A DNA stretch of 9,879 bases, taken from Actinomycetota bacterium. Lineage in GTDB: Bacteria > Actinomycetota > Actinomycetes > Mycobacteriales > Mycobacteriaceae. The DNA lies in contig SYAB01000127.1 in NCBI GenBank assembly GCA_005787665.1, positions 1 through 9,879 on the forward strand. Direction: 5' to 3'. Each line of letters opens with the position of its first letter. The stretch's first letter is position 1. Both the position numbers and the translations under genes were made by a program. Under the pieces are notes generated by a model. It was given only the letters and a program-made list of their open reading frames with translations, searched no databases and was not told the DNA's origin. Positions 1-6,164 of the stretch are shown here, in pieces.

Positions 1-286
1 CCCTCAGGAACCGTCCGATCAGGTCGATGTTGGCGTCCGCGTGCGCGGCGGTGGGCCCGTAGTGCACCAGCGCGTCCGGTCGCAGCGCGATCAGCGCGTC
101 GACGTCGTCGGTCGCGGCGATACCGACGGGTTCCGGCAGCCCGCAGATCTCACCGACGTCGCGGCCGACCTTGTCCGGGTTGCTCACCCCGACGCCAACC
201 AGGTCGAACTCCGGGTGCCGCAGCACCTCGGGGATGACCATCTTCCCGACGAACCCGGTCCCGTAGACGACGACCCGCTTGACCAT
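1..286 (-). CDS. Rossmann-fold NAD(P)-binding oxidoreductase, DapB/amine-dehydrogenase-like (3' end outside window)
   Basis: Only the first 95 codons are present; the gene runs off the left edge. The N-terminus reads MVKRVVVYGTGFVGK, a beta-strand followed by a GxGxxG dinucleotide loop (G9, G11, G14). After it come PEVLRHPEFDLVGVGVSNPDK and an Asp-rich turn leading to a strand with LVHYGP. This layout is seen in the N-terminal domain of the dihydrodipicolinate-reductase-like / 2,4-diaminopentanoate-dehydrogenase-like oxidoreductases common in mycobacteria. The substrate cannot be inferred from the fragment. The ATG at 286 lies one base after the stop of the Rieske gene (TGA-A-ATG), and a GGAAAG element sits about 9 nt upstream, so it belongs to the same transcript. 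The catalytic domain is out of view, so the family call rests on the Rossmann half and could also fit another Gfo/Idh-like or saccharopine-reductase-like enzyme. Confidence 0.75.
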   Translation of the reverse strand, partial: MVKRVVVYGTGFVGKMVIPEVLRHPEFDLVGVGVSNPDKVGRDVGEICGLPEPVGIAATDDVDALIALRPDALVHYGPTAAHADANIDLIGRFLR

Positions 287-287
287 T

Positions 288-1298
288 TCAGTGACTTTCC
301 TTGGCGCGCAGCGCATATCGACGCTCCGCATATTCCAGATCGTCGCGCCACAGCCGGGTCGCGGCGATCTTCATCAGCGGCTCGATGATGGGGGCCGCCC
401 GCAGCGCATACCGGAAACCGGAGAGATCGGACTGGGCGATGACGGCCTCGATCACCGCCGTACGCGGCCGACCGTCGGGGCCCGTTCCGACCGGGGTCGC
501 GTGGGTTTCCACGACACTGCCCGCACCCTGGCCGTCGACGATGTGCATCACGATGGTGCGCGGTTCCGGGCAGCTGAACTCGGCGATCACCGGCGCGCCG
601 AGCCGGCCCATATGGAAGGTGACGGCGACCTGGAAGACGTCGGCGTCCTCGTCGGCGTCGACCGGCGGGGCGCTGAGCACCTGGAGTTGGGCGAACGAGT
701 ACGGATGGAACCAGGCACCGTGCCACGGATCCAGACGGTTGGAGATCACATCATGCGGCTCGCACACACCCTCCAGACGGGTGACCGCGGCCAGCCGGGC
801 TCCCTGCGGGCGCGCTGGCAGCACCGGGGCGTCCAGGGGCTCCTCCCCGCCCACCCGGTCGAGCCGGACCCACACCAGCACGCCGTCGTCATGGGCCGGC
901 AGCGGCTTCCAGCCGAATTCCCGGCTGCCGTCGAGCCGCAGCCCGTGCCACGGGCAGATCAGTCCGCCGCATTCGACCCGCCCGGTGGACAGGTCGGCCC
1001 CGAGATGCGGACACGAGGCCGGGCCGACATGCAGACCGCCGGCCTCATCGCGCCACGCGACGATCTCGGTACCGGCGATCTCGGTGCCGAACGGCCGATC
1101 GGCACGAACATCACTGCTGGCGCCGAAGACGAACCAGTTACCGCTGGGCCGACGTTGCGCACGCCGCAGGGCGGCGTCGATGATGGCCGGCTGGGCATCC
1201 TGAAAGGTGGGCTTCTGCGCGGCCCAGTCGATCTTCGGAAGGACCTCCAGCGGAACGTCTTTGGGCATTCGCTTCGCCACCACCGACCACAGGTCCAT
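288..1298 (-). CDS. Rieske [2Fe-2S] non-heme iron oxygenase in carotenoid operon (DUF5914-like C-terminal domain)
   Basis: A 336-residue protein. Residues about 50-145 form a Rieske domain with cluster ligands C96-P-H98 and C115-P-W-H118. A second metal site is visible: N187-x2-D190-x2-H193-x4-H198 (NRLDPWHGAWFH), the facial-triad motif of Rieske mononuclear-iron oxygenases. D320, in the C-terminal helix RDDLEYAERR with the usual D-x4-E spacing, is a plausible carboxylate ligand. It therefore looks like a catalytic oxygenase and not just an electron carrier. I recall C-terminal domains of such actinobacterial proteins being named DUF5914, but cannot verify this. No signal peptide is seen. The ATG at 1298 overlaps the crtU stop by one base (TGATG) and has GGAGAAAGG upstream, so I prefer it to the 45-codon longer open frame, which lies wholly inside crtU. 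Operon position suggests oxidation of a carotenoid, possibly an aromatic end group. That substrate is inference. No dedicated ferredoxin or reductase is visible. Confidence 0.85.
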   Translation of the reverse strand: MDLWSVVAKRMPKDVPLEVLPKIDWAAQKPTFQDAQPAIIDAALRRAQRRPSGNWFVFGASSDVRADRPFGTEIAGTEIVAWRDEAGGLHVGPASCPHLGADLSTGRVECGGLICPWHGLRLDGSREFGWKPLPAHDDGVLVWVRLDRVGGEEPLDAPVLPARPQGARLAAVTRLEGVCEPHDVISNRLDPWHGAWFHPYSFAQLQVLSAPPVDADEDADVFQVAVTFHMGRLGAPVIAEFSCPEPRTIVMHIVDGQGAGSVVETHATPVGTGPDGRPRTAVIEAVIAQSDLSGFRYALRAAPIIEPLMKIAATRLWRDDLEYAERRYALRAKESH

Positions 1299-2863
1299 CA
1301 CCGTGAGCCTTTCTCCGCGAGGCCTTTCTCCGCGAGCCGCCGAAGCAGGGGCGAGCGGCCTCGCACCGGCACCGTATACAAGGTGTGGCCACTGACCCCC
1401 CAGCCCGCCAGCAACCGGTTGGCCGCCGACCACCCGGTGGTGGCGGCCCGCTCCATCAACGCTACCGGCAGGTCGATCCGGATGCCGTCACCGGCCAGCA
1501 TCAACCCGGGAACCCCGGTGTCCACGGTGGGACGCTCGGCGAAGGACCCGGGCGAGAACAGCGGGCAGTCCTGCTTGAACAGAATCCGCTCCGCGACGAT
1601 GCCGGCCCGGGCAGTCTCCGGATACAACTGGTGCAGCCGCGACAGCATCTTCTCCCGCAGACCCTCGAACGGCGGCGGATCCACGACCGAATACGAGTGC
1701 ACCTCGACCACCGAACCGCCGTGCTCGCGGGCCCATTCGGCGGCCTGGCGTTCGTAGTTGCTGACCACGCTGATGTTGTCGATCGGCTCGAGTCCGCCGG
1801 TTCCGAGGAAATCCGGGCGGTCGTCATCGACCGGGCGGTCCAGCCAGAGCCGCTGCACCACGAAGGGCGGGGCGAGTTCCATCGCCGCCACCCGCCGGCG
1901 CCAGGACTCGTCGCCCAACCCCGGCGATGCGGCCACGATCCTCTGCAGACCACCCGTGTCGACGGCCAGAACCACGCCGTCGGCATCGATCACCCGGCCG
2001 TCGTCGGTGTGCACCGCGAACTTCTTGGACCCGCCGACCGACACTGAATCGGCCGACACCGAGGTGTGGAACTTCACCCCGCGTCCGCTCAGGTACTCAC
2101 CGAGCGGATTCCACAGCGCGGTGTCGAAATTCGACTCCGCGACGTCGAAGACCAGGCCTTCGCTGGAGCCCAGGAAGTACATGTGGAACATCGCCGCCAG
2201 TTCGGCCGCCGACAGCCGTTCGGGCCGGGCGAAGAAACTGCGGGCGAAGACCTCGAAGGCGAGGTGGCGGGCAGCCTGCGGAAAGTTGATCTCATCGAGG
2301 AAGGTGCCGGCATCGCGGTCGTCGAGTCGCTCGTAGATATCGGGCACCGACACCGCGGCCAGCGGCGCAGCCGCCTTGGCGTCGATCCGCACCAGGTCCC
2401 GGAACCGGAAGGTCGGGCTGCGCAGCGCGAAGACCAGCGCGTTCCACGGCGGACTCTGGGGCAGCCCCCGGAAGGTGTCACGGCGGCCCTGACCGTCGAT
2501 GAGCGGGTAGTCCTCGACCGGGCGAAGCCGCCGGAGCTGCGGGTCGCTGCGTTCCAGCAGCGCCCGCAGGTTGTAGTACTGGCGGAAGAAGGCGTGGAAG
2601 CCGCGGTTGTTGGCCACCTCGGTACCGGCCAGCGGACCCTCGTCGAGACGCTCGGTCCAGCCGGCCACCCGGCCGCCCAGGTTGGGTTGGCGTTCCAGGA
2701 CGTCCACGGTCACGCCGCGTTCGACCAGACCGGCCGCGGTGGCCAATCCGGCGATGCCGGCGCCGACCACGACGACGTGCGGGACGGCGGCCAGTGCGGA
2801 GGCGTGCGGCACCCCGGTCGGCCCGGGGTGAGCGACGCGGCGCGGATCTTTCGGATCTTTCAT
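1298..2863 (-). CDS. crtU: Beta-carotene desaturase/methyl-migrase (aromatic carotenoid synthase) CrtU
   Basis: A 521-residue FAD-dependent enzyme of the CrtI-like amine-oxidase superfamily. CrtU converts beta-ionone rings into aromatic rings by desaturation and methyl shift, giving isorenieratene. The FAD-binding strand is VVVVGAGIAGL (GxGxxG at G34-G39), with E57 as the likely ribose ligand and GGRVAGW following. Hallmarks recalled from actinobacterial CrtU are present: NRGFHAFFRQYYNLR (86-100), FEVFARSFF (203-211), MFHMYFLGSSEGL (225-237) and the C-terminal FAD loop LAGDGIRIDLPVALMER ending near residue 472. The length matches the family. The ATG at 2863 overlaps the methyltransferase stop (ATGA) and has GGGAG 10 nt upstream; a 47-codon longer frame would lie inside the methyltransferase gene. 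Both ends carry in-frame tandem duplications (KDPKDP after the start, LAEKGLAEKG before the stop). A carotene cis-trans isomerase is the main alternative, but the CrtU-specific motifs argue against it. Confidence 0.88.
   Translation of the reverse strand: MKDPKDPRRVAHPGPTGVPHASALAAVPHVVVVGAGIAGLATAAGLVERGVTVDVLERQPNLGGRVAGWTERLDEGPLAGTEVANNRGFHAFFRQYYNLRALLERSDPQLRRLRPVEDYPLIDGQGRRDTFRGLPQSPPWNALVFALRSPTFRFRDLVRIDAKAAAPLAAVSVPDIYERLDDRDAGTFLDEINFPQAARHLAFEVFARSFFARPERLSAAELAAMFHMYFLGSSEGLVFDVAESNFDTALWNPLGEYLSGRGVKFHTSVSADSVSVGGSKKFAVHTDDGRVIDADGVVLAVDTGGLQRIVAASPGLGDESWRRRVAAMELAPPFVVQRLWLDRPVDDDRPDFLGTGGLEPIDNISVVSNYERQAAEWAREHGGSVVEVHSYSVVDPPPFEGLREKMLSRLHQLYPETARAGIVAERILFKQDCPLFSPGSFAERPTVDTGVPGLMLAGDGIRIDLPVALMERAATTGWSAANRLLAGWGVSGHTLYTVPVRGRSPLLRRLAEKGLAEKGSR
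1307..1336 (-). repeat. 15-bp perfect tandem duplication at the crtU 3' end
   Basis: Two back-to-back copies of GCCTTTCTCCGCGAG (plus strand), in frame, encoding LAEKG twice near the CrtU C-terminus. On the minus strand each copy contains GGAGAAAGG, so the Shine-Dalgarno region of the following Rieske gene is duplicated. Confidence 0.9.
2843..2860 (-). repeat. 9-bp perfect tandem duplication at the crtU 5' end
   Basis: Two adjacent copies of CGGATCTTT (plus strand), encoding KDP twice right after the CrtU start Met (MKDPKDPRR). The last base is also part of the crtT stop codon. Confidence 0.9.
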
Positions 2864-3585
2864 TGCGGAGCATCTCCCAGGAAGGTGTGCACGATATTGC
2901 GTTGCCAGCCCGGCATGGTCTCGCTGTGCACCCCGGCGAAACCCGCGGCGACCAGACGGCGTTGGACGTTCGCGGCGCCGTCGAAGCTGTTCACGCTGCG
3001 CCACAGATGACGGTAGAGGGTGCTGTCCCCGGTGCGCCGCCAGCCGGCCGGGATGATGATGCCCCAGCAGACCGCATTCCAGATCGCCTGGGCGGCCCGG
3101 GAATCACGCACCGAGTACTCGTGCACGGCCAGCGTCGCACCAGGCGCCAACAGCGCGCGGAACCGGCGCAACTGGGCGTCCGGGTCGGCCAGGTTGCGGA
3201 GCAGGTAGGCGGCCAGGATGCCGTCGAACGGCCCCTCGACCCCGGCCTGCGACAGCGCCTCGATCGGGGTGTGCACGAAACGTACCGAGTCCGGCCAGGC
3301 CTTGGCGGCGGCCTGCTCCAGCATCCCCGCCGAGGCGTCCACGGCGATGATTTCGGCGTACGGGGCGGCCTCCAGCAGCGCCGCGGTCGAGGCGCCCGTC
3401 CCGCACCCGGCGTCGAGCAGACGCAACCCCCGGCCGCCGCCGGGAATCCGCATCCGCCGCGCGGAGATACGCAGATGGTCGTGATAACCCGGGTTCGCGC
3501 CGACCAGCCGGTCATAGGCCGCGGCGCCGACGTCAAAGGCCCCCGGGACGTCCGCCTTCGGCAGGCCGTCCGCTCCGATGCTCAC
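2860..3585 (-). CDS. crtT: Class I SAM-dependent methyltransferase, CrtT-like
   Basis: A 241-residue Rossmann methyltransferase. Motif I is LLDAGCGTG (56-64), D83 in AVDAS is the likely SAM ribose ligand, and FDGILAAYLLRNL (120-132) resembles the UbiE/COQ5 post-motif region. The N-terminal ADVPGAFDVGAAAYDRL segment is also UbiE-like. Streptomyces isorenieratene clusters carry a methyltransferase called crtT next to crtU; this gene occupies the same place. CrtU itself migrates the ring methyl groups, so the methyl acceptor of CrtT is unknown. I chose the GTG at 3585 because it overlaps the stop of an upstream micro-ORF (GTGA). Codons between 3645 and 3586 in this frame have poor third-position G/C (13 of 20), unlike the rest of the gene. 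The upstream GTG at 3645 (261 residues) remains possible. The stop overlaps the crtU start by 4 bp. Confidence 0.8.
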   Translation of the reverse strand: MSIGADGLPKADVPGAFDVGAAAYDRLVGANPGYHDHLRISARRMRIPGGGRGLRLLDAGCGTGASTAALLEAAPYAEIIAVDASAGMLEQAAAKAWPDSVRFVHTPIEALSQAGVEGPFDGILAAYLLRNLADPDAQLRRFRALLAPGATLAVHEYSVRDSRAAQAIWNAVCWGIIIPAGWRRTGDSTLYRHLWRSVNSFDGAANVQRRLVAAGFAGVHSETMPGWQRNIVHTFLGDAPQ

Positions 3586-3656
3586 CTGCGCCCCACCCCC
3601 GCGGCGATCGGGATGCGCCCGGCCCGGAGCAGCAGGCGGTGCCACGTGTTGTCCAT
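3582..3656 (-). CDS. Candidate 24-residue micro-ORF between crtB and crtT
   Basis: The ORF starts at the ATG at 3656, is 24 codons long and ends in a TGA that overlaps the crtT GTG start (GTGA). The product begins MDNTWHRLLLRAG and ends AAGVGRR, so it is short, basic and partly amphipathic. All 24 sense codons end in G or C, whereas the same DNA read in the crtT frame has only 13 of 20, so this is the better coding frame. AGAGG lies 4 nt before the ATG, a short but usable spacing. The crtB stop is 21 bp upstream. Two readings are open: a translated leader or miniprotein that couples crtB to crtT, or the true N-terminus of the methyltransferase split off by a one-base frameshift. I do not recognise the peptide. 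Confidence 0.45.
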   Translation of the reverse strand: MDNTWHRLLLRAGRIPIAAGVGRR

Positions 3657-3677
3657 CAGACCTCTATCAGAACACGG

Positions 3678-4607
3678 TCAGGCCGCGCGGGCCCGCCGGG
3701 CCCGGTGGGCGCGAACCAGACCCTTGCCGAACACCTGGAGCCGCCGCCCGGTCCCGACCGAGGCCCGTTCGCTGAACACTGCGAAGTCCATCTCCTCGAT
3801 CCGGTCGAGGATCTCCGAGTACAGGGTGAAGGCCGTCGTCACGCACGGCCGGGACGCCGGGGCCAGCAGGGCGATGCCCTTGTAGGCCTCGCGGTAGATG
3901 GCCCGGGTGATCTCGTGCTGGGCGGCCAGGGCCTGACGGACCCGGGCATCGGTACGCGCGGTGCGCTGACACCAGGTCAGCAGTTCGCGGTCGACCCCGA
4001 AGGCGGCGAGTTCGTCGGCGGGCAGGTAGACCCGGTTGCGTTCCAGGTCCTCGTTGATATCGCGCAGGAAGTTGGTCAGCTGGAAGGCCCGCCCGAGCGC
4101 CTCGGCGCAGGGTTCGGCGTCCCGCAACGGCCCCACCGTGCCCAGGATCGGCAGCATCTGCAGCCCGATCACCTCGGCCGAGCCGCGCATGTAGCGGTTC
4201 AACGCGGGGCGGTCCGGATAGTCGGTGACCGTCAGGTCCATCCGCATCGACGCCAGGAAGTCATCGAACAGGTTCAGCGGGATGCGGTACGTGCGCGCGG
4301 TGTGCAGGACCGCCGGCAGCACCGGCTCACTGGCCTCGTCGCCGTCGAAGAACGTCGCGGCCAGCCGCTCGAGGCGAGCTTCCCGGTCGGCGACGCTGGC
4401 ATCGGACTGCAGATCGTCGAGGATGTCGTCGGCGTAGCGGGCGAACCCGTACAGGGCGTGCACGGCGGGCCGCTGCGACGGGGCCAGCAGCCGGGTGGCC
4501 AGGAAGTAGGTGCGTCCGTGCTCGGCGTTGAGTTGCCGGCAGTACCGGTAGGACTCACGCAGCCGCGCGTCGGAGATCCCGGCGGCGTGCAATTCGGTGC
4601 TGATCAC
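3678..4607 (-). CDS. crtB: Phytoene synthase CrtB
   Basis: A 309-residue trans-isoprenyl diphosphate synthase of the squalene/phytoene synthase family. It condenses two GGPP molecules head-to-head to phytoene, the first committed step of C40 carotenoids. The first Asp-rich metal-binding motif is DDILD (60-64) in ALYGFARYADDILDD. The second is LTNFLRDINED (D183, D187), followed by LERNRVYLP, matching the SQS/PSY signature. YMRGSAEVIGLQM (139-151) matches the central signature helix. Length is typical. The start is a GTG at 4607 that overlaps the crtI stop by 4 bp (GTGA). Only a weak purine-rich stretch precedes it, so translation probably depends on coupling to crtI. The tail RAHRARRARAA is Arg-rich. 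Confidence 0.95.
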   Translation of the reverse strand: MISTELHAAGISDARLRESYRYCRQLNAEHGRTYFLATRLLAPSQRPAVHALYGFARYADDILDDLQSDASVADREARLERLAATFFDGDEASEPVLPAVLHTARTYRIPLNLFDDFLASMRMDLTVTDYPDRPALNRYMRGSAEVIGLQMLPILGTVGPLRDAEPCAEALGRAFQLTNFLRDINEDLERNRVYLPADELAAFGVDRELLTWCQRTARTDARVRQALAAQHEITRAIYREAYKGIALLAPASRPCVTTAFTLYSEILDRIEEMDFAVFSERASVGTGRRLQVFGKGLVRAHRARRARAA

Positions 4608-6136
4608 GCCGTTGCCCGCTTCGATGGAATGACCGTCGGGCGTTTGGCGCCCGCCGGTCCGGTGATACGTTCGGCGGCCAGCCGCCCGGAGATCAGCGCA
4701 GTGGGCACACCCACGCCCGGCACCGTCGACCCGCCGGCCAGCACCGCATTGTCGATGCCGCGCACCAGGTTGGCGGGTCGGAACGGTCCGGTCTGGGCGA
4801 AGGTGTGCGCCAGCGCGAACGGGGAACCCGCCATCATGCCCTGACGGGCCCAGTCGGCCGGGGTGACGACGTCAAGGATGTCGGCGTCGCGGTCCAGTCC
4901 TGGCATCAGGCGCTCAGCGGCCGTCGCGAGCATCGTCCTGGCGTAGGAGTCACCCTCGGCTGCCCAGTTGATCGTGCCCACATCGAGGTTCGGGCAGGGC
5001 GCCAGGACGAAAAGCAGGTCCCGCCCGGCCGGGGCCAGGCTGGGATCGGTGGCCGTCGGCATCGTGACCAGTAGTGACGGGTCGCTCATGAGCACCCCGT
5101 CGTCGATGATCTCGTCGAAGGTCGTCGACCAGTTCTTGCCGAAGCTGATGTTGTGGTGTTCCAGCGCCCCGTTGACCGACGGAACACCCACGTGCATGAC
5201 GACCGCCGACGGGGAGGGGCGGTACTTGATCGAGCGGCGGGGCGTGCGGCCCAGGAGTTGGTAGGTCAGCGGCAACTCTGTGGTGAGAACCGCTGCATCA
5301 CAGGCAATACGGTCTCCGGAGTCGGTACACACCGCCGTCACCCGCGAGCCGGACCGCTCCAGCTTGGTCACCGAGGTCTCGTAACGGAACTGCACGCCGG
5401 CATCGGCGGCCGCCTTCGCCATCGCCTCCGGAACGGCCCGCATCCCGCCGCGCGGGAAGTACACCCCGGCGATGGTGTCCATGTAGGCGATTACCGCGTA
5501 GGCGGCCAGCGCCTTCTGGGGCGGCACCCCGGCGTAGAGCGCCTGGAAGGTGAAGATCCGTTGCAGCCGCTCATCGGTGATGAAGCGGCCGACCATCTTC
5601 TCCCAGCCGCGGAAGCCGCCGATGGCCGCCAGCCGCGCCAACTGCGGGGTCAACAACGACAGCGGCGAGGAGAAGTTGGATCCGATGAAGCCGTCGATCT
5701 CCAGCTTGTACAACTCGGTCAGCCAACTGCGCAGCCGCCAGTACCCGGCGACCTGGTCGGGCCCGGCGAACTCTTCGATCGCCGCGGCCATCCGGTTGCC
5801 GTCGGCGAATACGTCCAGCGTGGTGCCGTCGGCGAAGGATGCCCGGTAGGCCGGTTCGGACGGCACGATCTCGAGGTACTCGGCCATGGTGGCACCGATC
5901 GCGTCGAAAGCGTCCTCGATGATGTCGGGCATGGTCAGCACCGTGGCTCCGGTGTCGATCCGGTAGCCGCGGATGTCGGCCTGGCCGACCCGGCCGCCCG
6001 GGTAGCTGTAGCGCTCGACGACGGTGACCGAGCGACCCTGACCGGCCAGATGCATGGCGGTCGACAGGCCGGACAGACCGGCCCCCACCACGACGACATG
6101 GTCTGTTCTTCCGGGGATTGTGCGCACAGTGCTCAT
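4604..6136 (-). CDS. crtI: Phytoene desaturase CrtI
   Basis: A 510-residue FAD-dependent desaturase that introduces double bases of conjugation into phytoene, leading toward lycopene; the number of steps cannot be read from sequence. The N-terminal dinucleotide fold is VVVVGAGLSGLS (GxGxxG at G18-G23), E41 ends the second strand, and YPGGRVG follows. IDTGATVLTMP and VYFPRGGMRAVPEAMAKAA are typical of bacterial CrtI. The C-terminal GGSTVPGVGVPTALISGR (from residue 468) is the CrtI signature closing the FAD site. Full length for the family. The ATG at 6136 has AAGGAG with an 8-nt spacing, the best Shine-Dalgarno sequence in the operon. The gene lies 28 bp after crtE and overlaps the crtB start by 4 bp. 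Confidence 0.95.
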   Translation of the reverse strand: MSTVRTIPGRTDHVVVVGAGLSGLSTAMHLAGQGRSVTVVERYSYPGGRVGQADIRGYRIDTGATVLTMPDIIEDAFDAIGATMAEYLEIVPSEPAYRASFADGTTLDVFADGNRMAAAIEEFAGPDQVAGYWRLRSWLTELYKLEIDGFIGSNFSSPLSLLTPQLARLAAIGGFRGWEKMVGRFITDERLQRIFTFQALYAGVPPQKALAAYAVIAYMDTIAGVYFPRGGMRAVPEAMAKAAADAGVQFRYETSVTKLERSGSRVTAVCTDSGDRIACDAAVLTTELPLTYQLLGRTPRRSIKYRPSPSAVVMHVGVPSVNGALEHHNISFGKNWSTTFDEIIDDGVLMSDPSLLVTMPTATDPSLAPAGRDLLFVLAPCPNLDVGTINWAAEGDSYARTMLATAAERLMPGLDRDADILDVVTPADWARQGMMAGSPFALAHTFAQTGPFRPANLVRGIDNAVLAGGSTVPGVGVPTALISGRLAAERITGPAGAKRPTVIPSKRATA

Positions 6137-6164
6137 TGCAGGGGCTCCTTCATTCAGGTCGTGC

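Noticed and set aside
1299..1433. 45-codon N-terminal extension of the Rieske protein
   Set aside because: It lies wholly within crtU, is Gly/Pro/Arg-rich, and the ATG at 1298 has a stop/start overlap and an upstream ribosome site.
279..1757. 492-codon plus-strand open frame opposite the Rieske and crtU genes
   Set aside because: It is antisense to two genes with clear motifs; in high-GC DNA the opposite strand often stays open. Its translation is Arg/Gly/Pro/His-rich with no recognisable domain and no ribosome site.
2864..3004. 47-codon N-terminal extension of CrtU
   Set aside because: It lies inside the methyltransferase gene and is Arg-rich; the ATG at 2863 has ATGA coupling and GGGAG at good spacing.
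3586..3645. Start of the methyltransferase at the GTG at 3645
   Set aside because: Poor third-position G/C in these 20 codons, no ribosome site at proper distance, and a better reading as a micro-ORF in another frame. Kept as an alternative.
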